Of a DNA stretch of 64,000 nucleotides, positions 15,543 to 25,297 are shown piece by piece; position 1 is the first letter of the stretch; each line of letters starts with the position of its first letter. A program made the translations under genes and the position numbers. Location of the stretch: the NCBI RefSeq assembly GCF_010669125.1, contig NZ_CP048630.1, positions 3,220,001 through 3,284,000 on the forward strand, written 5' to 3'. The notes under the pieces are model-generated. The model had not been told where the DNA came from. It ran no database searches and saw only the letters and a program-made list of their open reading frames with translations. Source of the DNA: Ancylobacter pratisalsi (GTDB lineage: Bacteria > Pseudomonadota > Alphaproteobacteria > Rhizobiales > Xanthobacteraceae).

Positions 15543-17879
15543 ATGATGGGATTCCCCATGCCGCCACGTAAGATTCCAGCTGCCCTTCTGTTTCTGCTTG
15601 CGATTGTCTTCGCGGGCCCCGCCTTCAGCCAGACTCAGGCACTCTCCGCGGCGGCCACCGCCTCGTCCCCGGCACCACCACAAACCGCGCCGCACCTGAA
15701 GGCGCTGCTCGATACGCTGAGCAATGACCAGACCCGTGCGGAGTTTCTCAGCAAGCTGCGGGCGCTGGTGGACAGCGGGGCGGTGGCCGAGGAGCCACCC
15801 AAGCGGGAGGACTGGCTTTCCGGGGCAACGGAATCGCTGGGCGCTTTCTCCGGCGCGGTGCTGGGCATCGTCGCCGAGATCGAGACGCTGCCGGCGCAGG
15901 TCGCCGAGCTGTTCGAGAATCTGACGGATCCCTTCATACTGGAGCGGATCGGCTGGGCGATGACGACGGTCCTCGCCGTCCTCGCCGCGGCGATCCTGGC
16001 CGAGTATGTGTGCAAATGGCTGCTCGCGCGTCCGCGCCGGGCCCTGGAGGCGAGGCCCGCGCGCGCCTTTTTCGCCAAGTTCCTGCTGCTGCTGGTCCGC
16101 ACGGTGCTGGACATCATACCGATCGGCGTCTTCGCCGCCGTGGCGTTCGGCGTGCTGGCGATGGTCGATCTCAGCTTCATCGTCCGGCTCGCCGTGGTGA
16201 CGGTGATCAACGCCAATGTGCTGGCGCGGCTGGTTATCGCGGGCGCCCGGGCGGTGCTGACGCCGGATGCGCCGCAAATGCGGCTGTTCCGCCAGCACAA
16301 CGAGAACGCCGCCTACAGCTATCTGTGGGTCCGCCGTTTCTCTCACGCCGCCATTTATGGGTACTTCATCCTGCGCGCCGCGTGGGTGCTCGGGCTGTCG
16401 CGGGCGGCCTATGTGTTCTTTGTCGACCTGCTGGGCCTTCTGCTGGCCGGCATGTGCATTGTCCTGATCCTGCAGATCCGCGTCGGGGTTGCCCGAAAAT
16501 TGCGCAGGTTTGGAGCCAAGGACGGCCGGACGGTGCGGCTGCGCGAGACGATTGCCGATTTCTGGCACGTCCTGGCAATCGCCTATATCGGCGTCGCCTA
16601 TCTGGTGTGGGTGCTGCATGTGGGGCGTGGGTTCGATTTCCTCGCCCGGGCGACACTGCTCTCCTTGATCACCATCGCGACGGCGACGCTGGTGGGCATC
16701 GCGCTGGGGCGCCTGTTTGATCGCGTGTTCCAGCTCAGGCCGGATCTTCGCGAGCGCTATCCGATGCTGGAGGCGCGCGCGAACCGGTATCTTCCCCTGC
16801 TGCGCAGCGCGCTGAAGAGCCTGCTGGCGATCGTTGTCGTCATGGCGCTGCTGGAGATCTGGGGCGCCGAGCCCTTCGTCTGGCTGGCGTCCGCGTCGGG
16901 GCAGGGCCTTGTCGGGCGACTGATCTCGATTGGCGTCGTGCTGCTGGCGGGGATGGTATTGTGGGAACTGTCCTCCGCCTTCGCTGAACGGATGCGGCTC
17001 GCCAATCCGAATTCGACACGGCTGAAGACGCTTCTGCCTTTCCTGCAGAACGCGTTCCGCGTCGTTCTGCTCACCCTCGGCGGGCTGATCCTGCTCTCCG
17101 AGGTCGGGGTCAACATCGCGCCGCTGCTCGCCGGTGCCGGTGTCCTCGGCCTCGCCATCGGCTTCGGCGCGCAGACCCTGGTCAAGGACGTCATCACCGG
17201 CGTGTTCATCCTGATGGAGGACACGCTCTCGGTGGGTGACGTTGTCGAGGTCGGCTCGCATGCCGGGCTGGTGGAGAAGATCACCATCCGCACCGTGCAC
17301 ATGCGTGACTTCGACGGCAATGTGCACTCCATTCCCTTCGGCGAGGTGCAGACCGTCAAGAACATGTCGAAGGAGTACGCCTATGCCGTGGTCGACGTCA
17401 CCGTCGCCTATCGTGAGAACATCGACGACGCACTGGCGGTGATGGCGGAAGTGGCCGCGGACATGGCGGCGAAGGGGCCGCTGGCCGACACCATCGTCGA
17501 GCCCTTCGAGGTGGTCGGCGTCGAGGGACTTCAGGAATCCAGCGTCTGGCTGCGCGGACGCTTCAAGACGCGTCCGCTTGGCCAGTGGAACGTCAAGCGC
17601 GAGTTCTACCGGCGCATCAAGGCCGCCTTCGAGGCCAAGGGCATCGAGATTCCGTTCCCGCACCGCACGATCTACATGGGCACCGACAAGAAGGGGGATT
17701 CCGCGCCGTTGCGCGTGGTCAACCAGCGCCCGGAAGACGTGACCCTGCCGCAGAAGCGCCGTGCCGATGCCGCCCGGTCGGCCCGTACGCCCGGCCCGCA
17801 CATCGAGGAGCATCCCGGTGCACGCGAGCGGACAGAGGAAGACGACGCGCCGCTGCTGCCTTCCATCGAGGAACGCTGA
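15543..17879 (+). CDS. Large MscS-family mechanosensitive channel (YbiO-like)
   Basis: A 778-residue inner-membrane channel. It has a signal peptide (to about residue 30, FSQ), a periplasmic region of about 100 residues, around nine or ten transmembrane helices, then the MscS core. The pore helix GAGVLGLAIGFGAQTLVKDVITG is at about 530-552, followed by the beta domain with EDTLSVGDVVEVG and the cytosolic vestibule to about 720. The last 50 residues are charged and probably disordered. It releases solutes during hypo-osmotic shock. The start is either 15543 or, with a GGGA upstream, 15558. It is transcribed alone, divergent from the TSUP gene; the 272-nt gap shows no gene. Confidence 0.93.
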   Translation: MMGFPMPPRKIPAALLFLLAIVFAGPAFSQTQALSAAATASSPAPPQTAPHLKALLDTLSNDQTRAEFLSKLRALVDSGAVAEEPPKREDWLSGATESLGAFSGAVLGIVAEIETLPAQVAELFENLTDPFILERIGWAMTTVLAVLAAAILAEYVCKWLLARPRRALEARPARAFFAKFLLLLVRTVLDIIPIGVFAAVAFGVLAMVDLSFIVRLAVVTVINANVLARLVIAGARAVLTPDAPQMRLFRQHNENAAYSYLWVRRFSHAAIYGYFILRAAWVLGLSRAAYVFFVDLLGLLLAGMCIVLILQIRVGVARKLRRFGAKDGRTVRLRETIADFWHVLAIAYIGVAYLVWVLHVGRGFDFLARATLLSLITIATATLVGIALGRLFDRVFQLRPDLRERYPMLEARANRYLPLLRSALKSLLAIVVVMALLEIWGAEPFVWLASASGQGLVGRLISIGVVLLAGMVLWELSSAFAERMRLANPNSTRLKTLLPFLQNAFRVVLLTLGGLILLSEVGVNIAPLLAGAGVLGLAIGFGAQTLVKDVITGVFILMEDTLSVGDVVEVGSHAGLVEKITIRTVHMRDFDGNVHSIPFGEVQTVKNMSKEYAYAVVDVTVAYRENIDDALAVMAEVAADMAAKGPLADTIVEPFEVVGVEGLQESSVWLRGRFKTRPLGQWNVKREFYRRIKAAFEAKGIEIPFPHRTIYMGTDKKGDSAPLRVVNQRPEDVTLPQKRRADAARSARTPGPHIEEHPGARERTEEDDAPLLPSIEER

Positions 17880-17882
17880 CGC

Positions 17883-17906
17883 CCTCGCCCACCATGGCGG
17901 GCGAGG
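17883..17906 (+). terminator. Weak hairpin after the MscS gene
   Basis: An 8-bp stem (cctcgccc with gggcgagg) 3 nt past the stop, without a T-run. It lies between convergent genes and may contribute to termination. Confidence 0.3.
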
Positions 17907-17946
17907 CCGGCACGTGAAATGGATGCAAAGGGGAGGCGGCCGGCCT

Positions 17947-18627
17947 TCAGCCGGCTCTGGCGCGCGGCGTCGGCTCCATCGCCGTTCCGGCGAGCTGCTC
18001 GAAAGCGTCCTCGACCAGGCTGACATGATGCAGCATCGCCGCATGGGCGGCGGTGGCATCCCCGGCCAGCACGGCGCGCACCACCGCGCCATGCTCGGCA
18101 TGGGACAGCATCAGCCGGCCCGGCGCGCGGAACTGCGCGCGGCGGAACGGGCCGAGGCGGCGGCGCAGCCCCGCCGTCATTTCCGCAAGCACGGGGTTGT
18201 GGGTGCCGGCGTAGAACATGGCGTGCAGAGTGGTGTTGGCGCTGGTGTAGGCGGGGACGTCGTCCTGCGCGACCATCTCGCCCATGGAATCGTAAAGTGC
18301 GCCGAGGCGGCGACGCTCGATCGGCGTCATGCTCATGGCCGAGAGCCGCGCGCAGGTGGCTTCCAGCTCGCCCATCGCGACGAAGAGCATTTCAAGCTCG
18401 CCCGAGGTGACCTCGGCCACGATCGCCCCGCGGCGCGGGCGAAGATCGATCAGTCCCGTGGTGGCAAGCTGGCGCAGCGCCTCGCGGACCGGCGTGCGGG
18501 ATGTGCCGTAGCGGGCCGCCAGCATGTGCTCGTCGAGACGGCTTCCAGGGGCCAGCGTGCCATCCAGAATGGCATCGGCGATCTCGCTCGCGAGCTTTTC
18601 GGTCCGCGTCTGTCGGTCGTCCGACAT
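17947..18627 (-). CDS. GntR-family regulator (FadR/FCD type)
   Basis: A 226-residue regulator: N-terminal winged helix (about 8-75, LAPGSRLDEHMLAARYGTSRTPVREALRQLATTGLIDLRPRRG) and a C-terminal FCD helical ligand domain with metal-ligand His residues in HAMFYAGTHNP and later SHAEHGAVV. FCD regulators sense small organic acids or amino acid derivatives. The start at 18627 (MSDDRQ) is chosen because AGGATAGG lies upstream; 18651 is possible. It is divergent from the ABC importer genes beginning at 18827, which are its likely targets. Confidence 0.92.
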   Translation of the reverse strand: MSDDRQTRTEKLASEIADAILDGTLAPGSRLDEHMLAARYGTSRTPVREALRQLATTGLIDLRPRRGAIVAEVTSGELEMLFVAMGELEATCARLSAMSMTPIERRRLGALYDSMGEMVAQDDVPAYTSANTTLHAMFYAGTHNPVLAEMTAGLRRRLGPFRRAQFRAPGRLMLSHAEHGAVVRAVLAGDATAAHAAMLHHVSLVEDAFEQLAGTAMEPTPRARAG

Positions 18628-18826
18628 CGGTAGGCGCCTATCCTGCTGCATTCAGCCGAAGAACATCGCCTATCCTTGCCATGATTTGGGCCCTGCATAC
18701 AGATCAGAAAATGAGCAACGCTGAAAACAATTTGAGCACGCAATTTCGGGAAATTGCATGCACAGTGGGTAACAGAGAACGCAAGGGTTCACCTCACATC
18801 GGACATCGCCCGGAGCTCGGCCTTCC

Positions 18827-20455
18827 ATGAACCGTCGTGAATTTCTGACATCTGCCACCGTCCTTTCCTCCGCCGCGGCCACCGGCGTCGCCGCTCCCGC
18901 CATCTGGTCCTCGGCCAGCGCGCAGTCGGCGCGGCAGGAAACGCTGCTTCTGATCAGCGAGGACGGGCCCAACAATCTCGATATCCAGGGCGTCGGCACC
19001 AACCGCCCGGGCTATGAGGTGTCGTGGAACTGCTACGACCGTCTGATGAGCTACGGCTCCAAGACAATGCCCGACGGAACGGTGAGCTATGACCGCGACA
19101 AGCTCGTGCCCGAGCTGGCGGAAGAGTGGGATCTCACCCCGGATTCGGTCACCTTCAAGCTCCGCAAGGACGCCAAGTTCCACGACGGCTCGCCGGTCAC
19201 GGCGCACGACGTGAAGTGGTCCTTCGATCGCGCGGTCTCCGTCGGCGGCTTTCCGACCGTGCAGATGAAGGCCGGCTCGCTGGAAAAGCCCGAGCAGTTC
19301 GTGGTGGTGGACGACCACACCTTCCGCGTCGACTTCATCCGCCCTGACCGGCTGACCATGCCGGACATCGCGGTGATCGTGCCGTCGGTCTACAATTCCA
19401 AGCTGGTGAAGTCCAAGGCCACCGAGCAGGACAAGTGGGGGATGGAGTACACCAAGCAGAACACCGCCGGCGGCGGTGCCTACAAGGTGGTAAAGTGGCA
19501 GCCGGGCACCGAGGTGGTGTTCGAGCGCAATGACGACTGGAAGTGCGGCCCGATGCCCGCGCTTAAGCGCGTGGTCTGGCGCATGGTGCCTTCCGCCGGC
19601 AACCGCCGGGCGCTGATCGAGCGCGGCGATGCCGACATCTCCTTCGGCCTGCCGGCGAAGGACTTTGTCGAGCTCGACAAGGCCGGGAAGGTCAAGGTCG
19701 TCTCCAACCCGATCTCGAACGGTATCCAGTATATCGGCATGAACGTCACCAAGCCGCCCTTCGACAAGCTCGAAGTGCGTCAGGCGGTGGCCTATGCGCT
19801 TCCCTACCAGAAGATCATGGATGCGGTGCTGTTCGGCCTCGGCAAGCCGCTTTACGGCGCGGCGTCGAACACGGTCACCGAGCCGGTGTGGCCGCAGGCC
19901 CATGGCTACAATACCGACATGGCCAAGGCCAAGGAGCTGCTGGCCAAGGCCGGCTATCCCAACGGCTTCGAGACCACGCTCTCCTTCGATCTCGGCTCGG
20001 CCGCCATCAACGAGCCGCTGTGCACGCTGGTTCAGGAGAGCCTCGCCCAGATCGGCATCAAGGCGACGCTGAACAAGATTCCGGGCGCCAACTGGCGCGG
20101 CGAGCTGATCAAGAAGGAGATGCCGCTCATCTCCAACTTCTTCTCGGGTTGGCTCGATTACCCGGAATACTTCTTCTTCTGGTGCTATCACGGCCAGAAT
20201 ACGCTGTTCAACACGATGAGCTACAAGAACCCGGAGATGGACAAGCTGATCGACGGCGCCCGCGCGGCGGCGGCGACGGCCGACTGGCCGACCTATGACA
20301 AGGATGTCGACGGCTTCATCGACCTCGCCTTCGCCGACATACCCCGCGTGCCGCTTTACCAGCCCTATCTCAGCGTCGCGATGCAGAAGCAGATCTCCGG
20401 CTACCAGTACTGGTTCCATCGCCAGCTCGACTACCGCACCCTCAAGAAGGGCTGA
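18827..20455 (+). CDS. Peptide/nickel-type ABC transporter substrate-binding protein
   Basis: A 542-residue SBP_bac_5 (DppA/OppA family) periplasmic receptor. The N-terminus MNRREFLTSATVL has a twin-arginine-type R-R-x-F-L motif and a hydrophobic stretch ending in ASAQS, so export by Tat is likely. The fold-typical segments FKLRKDAKFHDGSPVTAHDVKWSFDR and the closing region are present. It is the first of four import genes (receptor, two permeases, fused ATPase). The ligand could be a peptide, opine or other small organic compound; it cannot be read from sequence. Confidence 0.94.
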   Translation: MNRREFLTSATVLSSAAATGVAAPAIWSSASAQSARQETLLLISEDGPNNLDIQGVGTNRPGYEVSWNCYDRLMSYGSKTMPDGTVSYDRDKLVPELAEEWDLTPDSVTFKLRKDAKFHDGSPVTAHDVKWSFDRAVSVGGFPTVQMKAGSLEKPEQFVVVDDHTFRVDFIRPDRLTMPDIAVIVPSVYNSKLVKSKATEQDKWGMEYTKQNTAGGGAYKVVKWQPGTEVVFERNDDWKCGPMPALKRVVWRMVPSAGNRRALIERGDADISFGLPAKDFVELDKAGKVKVVSNPISNGIQYIGMNVTKPPFDKLEVRQAVAYALPYQKIMDAVLFGLGKPLYGAASNTVTEPVWPQAHGYNTDMAKAKELLAKAGYPNGFETTLSFDLGSAAINEPLCTLVQESLAQIGIKATLNKIPGANWRGELIKKEMPLISNFFSGWLDYPEYFFFWCYHGQNTLFNTMSYKNPEMDKLIDGARAAAATADWPTYDKDVDGFIDLAFADIPRVPLYQPYLSVAMQKQISGYQYWFHRQLDYRTLKKG

Positions 20456-20539
20456 GGCGCGCGGGAACGTGTCACGGCGGCGCGATCGCCGCCGCCGTGA
20501 AGACCAGGGACTGGCAGGCTCTCGTGAGGGGAGGCGGCG

Positions 20540-21553
20540 TTGCTGCAACAGATCGTCAGGCGTCTTGCGACGGCGGTGCCCAGCATCATCGGTGTCGTCA
20601 TCGTCACCTTCCTGCTGACGCGGGTGCTGCCGGGTGACACGGCGGCCTATTTCGCCGGGCCGGCGGCGACGCCGCAGGCGATCGCCGAGATCCGTGCCAC
20701 GCTGGGCCTCGACCAGCCGCTGCCGGTGCAGTTCGTCGCCTATGTGAAGGACCTCGTCACCGGCAATCTCGGGACCTCGCTCACCACCGGCCAGCCGGTG
20801 CTGAACGACATCCGCGCGCGGCTGCCGGCGTCCGCCGAACTGACCCTGCTGGGGTTGCTGATCTCGATCCTCATCGCGGTCCCGCTCGGCATCCTCGCCG
20901 CCGTGCGTCAGGGCTCGTGGATCGACCATCTGTGCCGCATCGTGGCGACGGCGGGCGTTTCGCTTCCGGTGTTCTTCACCGGCTTGCTGCTGGTCTATGT
21001 GTTCTATTTCAAGCTCGGCTGGGCCCCGGCGCCGCTGGGGCGGCTGGACTTCTTCTACTCGGCGCCGCCCGACATCACCGGCTTCTATCTGATCGACACC
21101 CTCGCGGTCGGCGATCTCGAAACCTTCCGTGCCGCCTTCTCGCAGATCTGGCTTCCGGCGGTGACGCTCGCGATCTTCTCGCTGGCGCCGATCGCGCGCA
21201 TGACCCGCGCCTCGATGCTCGCCGTGCTGGCCTCGGATTTCGTGCGCACGGCGCGGGCGAGCGGGCTGAGGCCGTCCAAGATCGTGATGGGCTATGCCTT
21301 CCGCAACGCGCTTCTGCCGGTAATCACCACGCTCGGCATGGTGTTTTCCTTCCTGCTCGGTGCCAATGTGCTGGTGGAGAAGGTGTTCGCCTGGCCGGGC
21401 ATCGGCTCCTACGCCATCGAGGCGCTGATCACCTCCGATTACGCGCCGGTGCAGGGCTTCGTGCTCGCGATGGCGATTCTCTATGTGCTGCTGAACCTCG
21501 TCATCGACATTCTGTACGGCCTCGTCGATCCGCGCGTGCGCATCGAAGCGTGA
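20540..21553 (+). CDS. ABC transporter permease (DppB/OppB family)
   Basis: A 337-residue inner-membrane permease with six helices and the EAA-type loop (SDFVRTARASGLRPSKIVMGYAFRNALLPVITTLG) that contacts the ATPase. It starts with TTG at 20540, supported by AGGGGAGG 5 nt upstream; no ATG is in a suitable place. It lies 84 nt after the receptor gene. Confidence 0.95.
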   Translation: MLQQIVRRLATAVPSIIGVVIVTFLLTRVLPGDTAAYFAGPAATPQAIAEIRATLGLDQPLPVQFVAYVKDLVTGNLGTSLTTGQPVLNDIRARLPASAELTLLGLLISILIAVPLGILAAVRQGSWIDHLCRIVATAGVSLPVFFTGLLLVYVFYFKLGWAPAPLGRLDFFYSAPPDITGFYLIDTLAVGDLETFRAAFSQIWLPAVTLAIFSLAPIARMTRASMLAVLASDFVRTARASGLRPSKIVMGYAFRNALLPVITTLGMVFSFLLGANVLVEKVFAWPGIGSYAIEALITSDYAPVQGFVLAMAILYVLLNLVIDILYGLVDPRVRIEA

Positions 21554-21591
21554 GAAAGCCGACATGAGCGAACGGATATGGGAGAGCTGAC

Positions 21592-22473
21592 ATGAGCCTG
21601 GCTTCCGCTTCCGGTGCCCGGCCCGCCCGGGATGGCCTGCTTGCCCATGCGCGCCATGTGGTAGCCGAGAACCCGGTCACCGGCGTCGCCTTCGCCCTGT
21701 TCGCGCTGCTCGTGTTCGCGGCGCTGCTCGGGCCGGCGATCGCGCCCTACGACCCGCTCGCCAGCGATACGGTCGCGGCGCTGCAACCGCCGAGCGCGGC
21801 ACACTGGTTCGGCACCGACCAGCTCGGACGCGACATCTTCAGCCGGGTGCTGGTGGCCGCCCGGCTCGACATGGTGATCGCGATCACCTCGGTGGCGCTG
21901 GTGTTCGCGGTGGGCGGCTTCGCCGGCATCGCGGCGGGCTATTTCGGCGGCTGGACCGACCGCATCGTCGGGCGCGTGTCCGACACCATCATGGCCTTCC
22001 CGCTGTTCGTGCTGGCGATGGGCATCGTGGCGGCGATGGGCAACACGGTGACCAACATCATCATCGCCACCGCCATCATCAATTTCCCGCTCTATGTCCG
22101 CGTCGCCCGCGCCGAGGCCAATATTCGCCGCGAGGCCGGCTTCGTGCAGGCGGCACGGCTCACCGGCAATTCGGAGCTGCGCATCCTGCTCACGCAGATC
22201 GCGCCGAACATCCTGCCGCTGATGATGGTCCAGGTGTCGCTCACCATGGGCTATGCGATCCTCAATGCCGCCGGGCTGTCCTTCATCGGGCTGGGCGTGC
22301 GCCCGCCGACGCCCGAATGGGGCATCATGGTCGCGGAGGGGGCCTCCTTCATCATCTCCGGCGAATGGTGGATCGCGTTCTTTCCGGGCGCGACGCTGAT
22401 GGTGGCGGTGTTCTGCTTCAATCTGCTCGGCGACGGCCTGCGCGACCTCGTCGATCCCCAACGGCGCACCTGA
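21592..22473 (+). CDS. ABC transporter permease (DppC/OppC family)
   Basis: A 293-residue second permease. It has the N-terminal OppC extension (ENPVTGVAFALFALLVFAALLGP), the H-x-x-GTDQLGRDIFSR motif at about 64-80 and an EAA loop (EAGFVQAARLTGNSELRILLTQIAPN). It forms the channel with the DppB-like protein. Confidence 0.95.
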   Translation: MSLASASGARPARDGLLAHARHVVAENPVTGVAFALFALLVFAALLGPAIAPYDPLASDTVAALQPPSAAHWFGTDQLGRDIFSRVLVAARLDMVIAITSVALVFAVGGFAGIAAGYFGGWTDRIVGRVSDTIMAFPLFVLAMGIVAAMGNTVTNIIIATAIINFPLYVRVARAEANIRREAGFVQAARLTGNSELRILLTQIAPNILPLMMVQVSLTMGYAILNAAGLSFIGLGVRPPTPEWGIMVAEGASFIISGEWWIAFFPGATLMVAVFCFNLLGDGLRDLVDPQRRT

Positions 22474-22484
22474 GAGGCCGGGCC

Positions 22485-24224
22485 GTGAACATCCAGACAG
22501 GCATTGCGCAGGGGGCCAACCACATGCAGCCGCCGCTCCTCGACGTGCAGGACCTCACCGTCGAGTTCGCGACGCGGCGTGGTTCGGTGCGGGCGGTGGA
22601 TCAGGTGAGCCTGACCCTCGCCAAGGGCGAGACGCTGGGCATCGTAGGCGAATCCGGCTCGGGAAAGTCCGTCACCTCCTACACGGTGATGCGCATTCTC
22701 GACCGCGCCGGGCGCATTGCGCAGGGCACCATCACCTTCGGCGGCGTCGATGTCGGCGACGCGCCGGAGAGCACGGTGCGCGCCTTGCGCGGGCGTGAGA
22801 TGTCGATGATCTTCCAGAACCCGCGCGCGGCGCTGAACCCGATCCGCAAGGTCGGCCGGCAGATCGAGGACGTGCTGATCGAGCATATTCAGGCGCAACC
22901 TTCCGACGCCCGCGAAAAGGCGATCGAGGTGCTCAAGGCGGTGCGCATCGCGCGGCCCGAGGAGCGTTATCACGCCTATCCGTTCGAACTTTCCGGCGGC
23001 ATGTGCCAGCGCATCGTCATCGCCCTGGCGCTGGCCTGCCGGCCCCAGCTGCTGATCGCCGACGAGCCGACCACGGGCCTGGATGTCACCACCCAGAAGG
23101 CGGTGATGGATCTCGTGGTCGAACTGGCGCGCGAGCGCAACATGGCGACCATTCTCATCACCCACGATCTCGGCCTCGCGGCGGCCTATTGCGATCGGGT
23201 GATGGTGATGGAGAAGGGCCGTGTGGTGGAATCAGCCACTGCCGAGGCCATTTTCCGCGCCCCCCAGCATCCCTACACGCGCAAGCTGATGCGGGCGACG
23301 CCGCGCCCCGGAATCGGTCTGCGCGACCTGCTGCCGGAGGGCACTGCGCCCGAGGGCGTGCCCGCCACGCTGGCTCCGCCCAAAACGGGGGAGCCAGCCG
23401 CCGCGCCGCTGCTGGTTGTCGAGAACCTCGTCAAGGAATATCCGCGCCAGGAGACGGGTGGGGGGCTTGCCCGGTTGCTCGGTCGCGGCGAGCCCGCGGC
23501 CCCGTTCCGGGCGGTGGACGGCATCAGCTTCCAGCTCGCCCGAGGGGAAAGCCTGGGGCTGGTGGGCGAATCCGGCTGCGGCAAGTCCACCACCTCGATG
23601 ATGGTGATGCGCCTCACCGACCCGACAGCGGGACGCATCCTGTTCGATGGCGAGGATATCGGCGCCATGCCGGCGCGCCAGTTCGCCCGCTCTTCCTTTC
23701 GCCCGCGCATCCAGCTGGTGTTTCAGGACCCGACGGACAGCCTCAACCCGCGTTTCACCGCCGCCCGCGCCATCGCCGATCCACTGATGCGGATGGGCGC
23801 CGGCCTCGGCCGCGAGGCGCTGCGCGCGCGGGTGGAGGAACTGGCGGGCCTCGTCGGGCTGCCCGCCGAGTTTCTCGACCGTTTCCCGCACCAGCTCTCG
23901 GGCGGGCAGAAGGCGCGTGTCGGCATTGCCCGCGCCATCGCGCTCGACCCCGATCTCGTGGTGCTGGACGAGCCGACGGCCGCGCTCGATGTCTCGGTGC
24001 AGGCGGTGGTGCTGAACCTGCTGCACGATCTGAAGCAGCGGCTCGGCATGAGCTACATCTTTGTCAGCCACGATCTGGAAGTGGTGCGGATGCTGTGCGA
24101 CCGCGTGATCGTGATGCGCGCGGGCCGGATCGTCGAGGAGGGGCGTACGGACGAGGTGATGGCCGCGCCGAAGGCGGAGTATACCCGCGAGCTTCTGTCC
24201 TCGATCCCGCACCCGCCGCTGTGA
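22485..24224 (+). CDS. Fused double ABC ATPase (DppD-DppF type)
   Basis: A 579-residue protein with two complete ATPase halves in one chain. The first has Walker A GESGSGKS at 55-62, signature LSGGMCQR and Walker B LLIADEP. The second has Walker A GESGCGKS near 360, signature LSGGQKAR and Walker B LVVLDEP. Each half ends with the oligopeptide-transporter extension (HPYTRKLMRATP and AEYTRELLSSIP). The GTG start at 22485 has GAGAGG upstream; ATG 22524 would shorten it by 13 residues. It powers import through the two preceding permeases. Confidence 0.94.
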   Translation: MNIQTGIAQGANHMQPPLLDVQDLTVEFATRRGSVRAVDQVSLTLAKGETLGIVGESGSGKSVTSYTVMRILDRAGRIAQGTITFGGVDVGDAPESTVRALRGREMSMIFQNPRAALNPIRKVGRQIEDVLIEHIQAQPSDAREKAIEVLKAVRIARPEERYHAYPFELSGGMCQRIVIALALACRPQLLIADEPTTGLDVTTQKAVMDLVVELARERNMATILITHDLGLAAAYCDRVMVMEKGRVVESATAEAIFRAPQHPYTRKLMRATPRPGIGLRDLLPEGTAPEGVPATLAPPKTGEPAAAPLLVVENLVKEYPRQETGGGLARLLGRGEPAAPFRAVDGISFQLARGESLGLVGESGCGKSTTSMMVMRLTDPTAGRILFDGEDIGAMPARQFARSSFRPRIQLVFQDPTDSLNPRFTAARAIADPLMRMGAGLGREALRARVEELAGLVGLPAEFLDRFPHQLSGGQKARVGIARAIALDPDLVVLDEPTAALDVSVQAVVLNLLHDLKQRLGMSYIFVSHDLEVVRMLCDRVIVMRAGRIVEEGRTDEVMAAPKAEYTRELLSSIPHPPL

Positions 24225-24313
24225 GGACGGTATCTGAAGCGCATTGAGCCCGGCGCGCAAAGACGCGATGATGGTGCAAGCCGCTGCGGCGGATTCCCTG
24301 GGTTGACTGTTTC

Positions 24314-25294
24314 ATGCTGATCCGCCTGCTGCGCCATCCGGTGACACTGATCGTCGGAGTGGCGATCGCGCTGTTCGTTGTCTACGAAGTCAGCGTTCGC
24401 TACTTCGCCTACACTTCCGACGCCTATGTGATGAGCGACATCATCGTCATCTCCTCGCAGGTCGAGGGGCCGGTCTCGACGCTTTCGGTGCAGGACAACC
24501 AGCCTGTCGCGGCGGGCGACGCGCTGTTCGAGATCGAGCAGACGCCCTACCGGCTTAAGGTCGATGAAGCCGCCTCCGCGCTGGCGCAGGCAGAGGCCGA
24601 CCTGGAACTGGCCACGGACGAAGTGGCGGCGGCACGGGCCAACGTCACCTCGGCCCAGGCGGTGCAGACCAATGCACAGGCGACGCTGGCACGGGCGAAG
24701 TCGCTTTCCACCGACGGCTTCTCGACCGAGGCGACGCTGGACGTGGCCACCCGCGACGTCGCCACCGCCGGCGCCAACGTGCTCTCGGCACAGGCCCAGC
24801 TCAATGTCGCCATCCTGCGCGTGGCGGTGGTCAAGGCGAGCATCGCCTCCGCCAAGGCCGTGCTGGACAAGGCGCAGTACGACTTCTCCAAGACCAAGGT
24901 CGTCGCGCCCGAGGCCGGCCAGGTCGCGCCCTTCACCGTCCGACGCGGCGACTATCTGGAGCGCGGCACCGAAGTGCTGGCGCTGGTGACACAGAACCGC
25001 CGGCGCGTCGTCGCCAACATCGCCGAGCGGCATCTGGCGCGGCTGCGCACCGGCCAGCGCGTCTGGCTGACCCTCGGTTCCGACCCCTGGGTGATCCATT
25101 CCGGCCGTGTCAGCGGCATCGCCGCCGGGGTGTCCCGCTCGCCGCAGAATCCGGAGGTGCTGCCTTATGTCGAGCCGACGACCGACTGGGTGCGCCTGCC
25201 CCGGCGCTTCCCGATCGAGATCACGCTTGACGACTGGCCCGTCTCGCTCGGCCTGTTCAACGGCGCGGATGCCCGCGTGCTGATCTGGTTCTAG
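24314..25294 (+). CDS. HlyD/EmrA-type membrane fusion protein
   Basis: A 326-residue periplasmic adaptor anchored by one N-terminal helix (about 9-29). It has a biotinyl-lipoyl-like half (VEGPVSTLSVQDNQPVAAGDALFEIE), a long Ala-rich coiled-coil hairpin (about 85-190), then the second lipoyl half and a beta barrel. It resembles AaeA of the aromatic acid exporter AaeAB. The next gene, 3 nt away, encodes the inner-membrane partner. No outer-membrane factor gene is in the window. The 89-nt gap from the ABC gene leaves open whether both belong to one transcript. Confidence 0.92.
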   Translation: MLIRLLRHPVTLIVGVAIALFVVYEVSVRYFAYTSDAYVMSDIIVISSQVEGPVSTLSVQDNQPVAAGDALFEIEQTPYRLKVDEAASALAQAEADLELATDEVAAARANVTSAQAVQTNAQATLARAKSLSTDGFSTEATLDVATRDVATAGANVLSAQAQLNVAILRVAVVKASIASAKAVLDKAQYDFSKTKVVAPEAGQVAPFTVRRGDYLERGTEVLALVTQNRRRVVANIAERHLARLRTGQRVWLTLGSDPWVIHSGRVSGIAAGVSRSPQNPEVLPYVEPTTDWVRLPRRFPIEITLDDWPVSLGLFNGADARVLIWF

Positions 25295-25297
25295 GCC

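Noticed and set aside
18794..21565. Minus-strand open frame of over 900 codons opposite the ABC importer genes
   Set aside because: It is a shadow of the receptor and permease genes, rich in Arg, His, Gly and Asp, without domain features.
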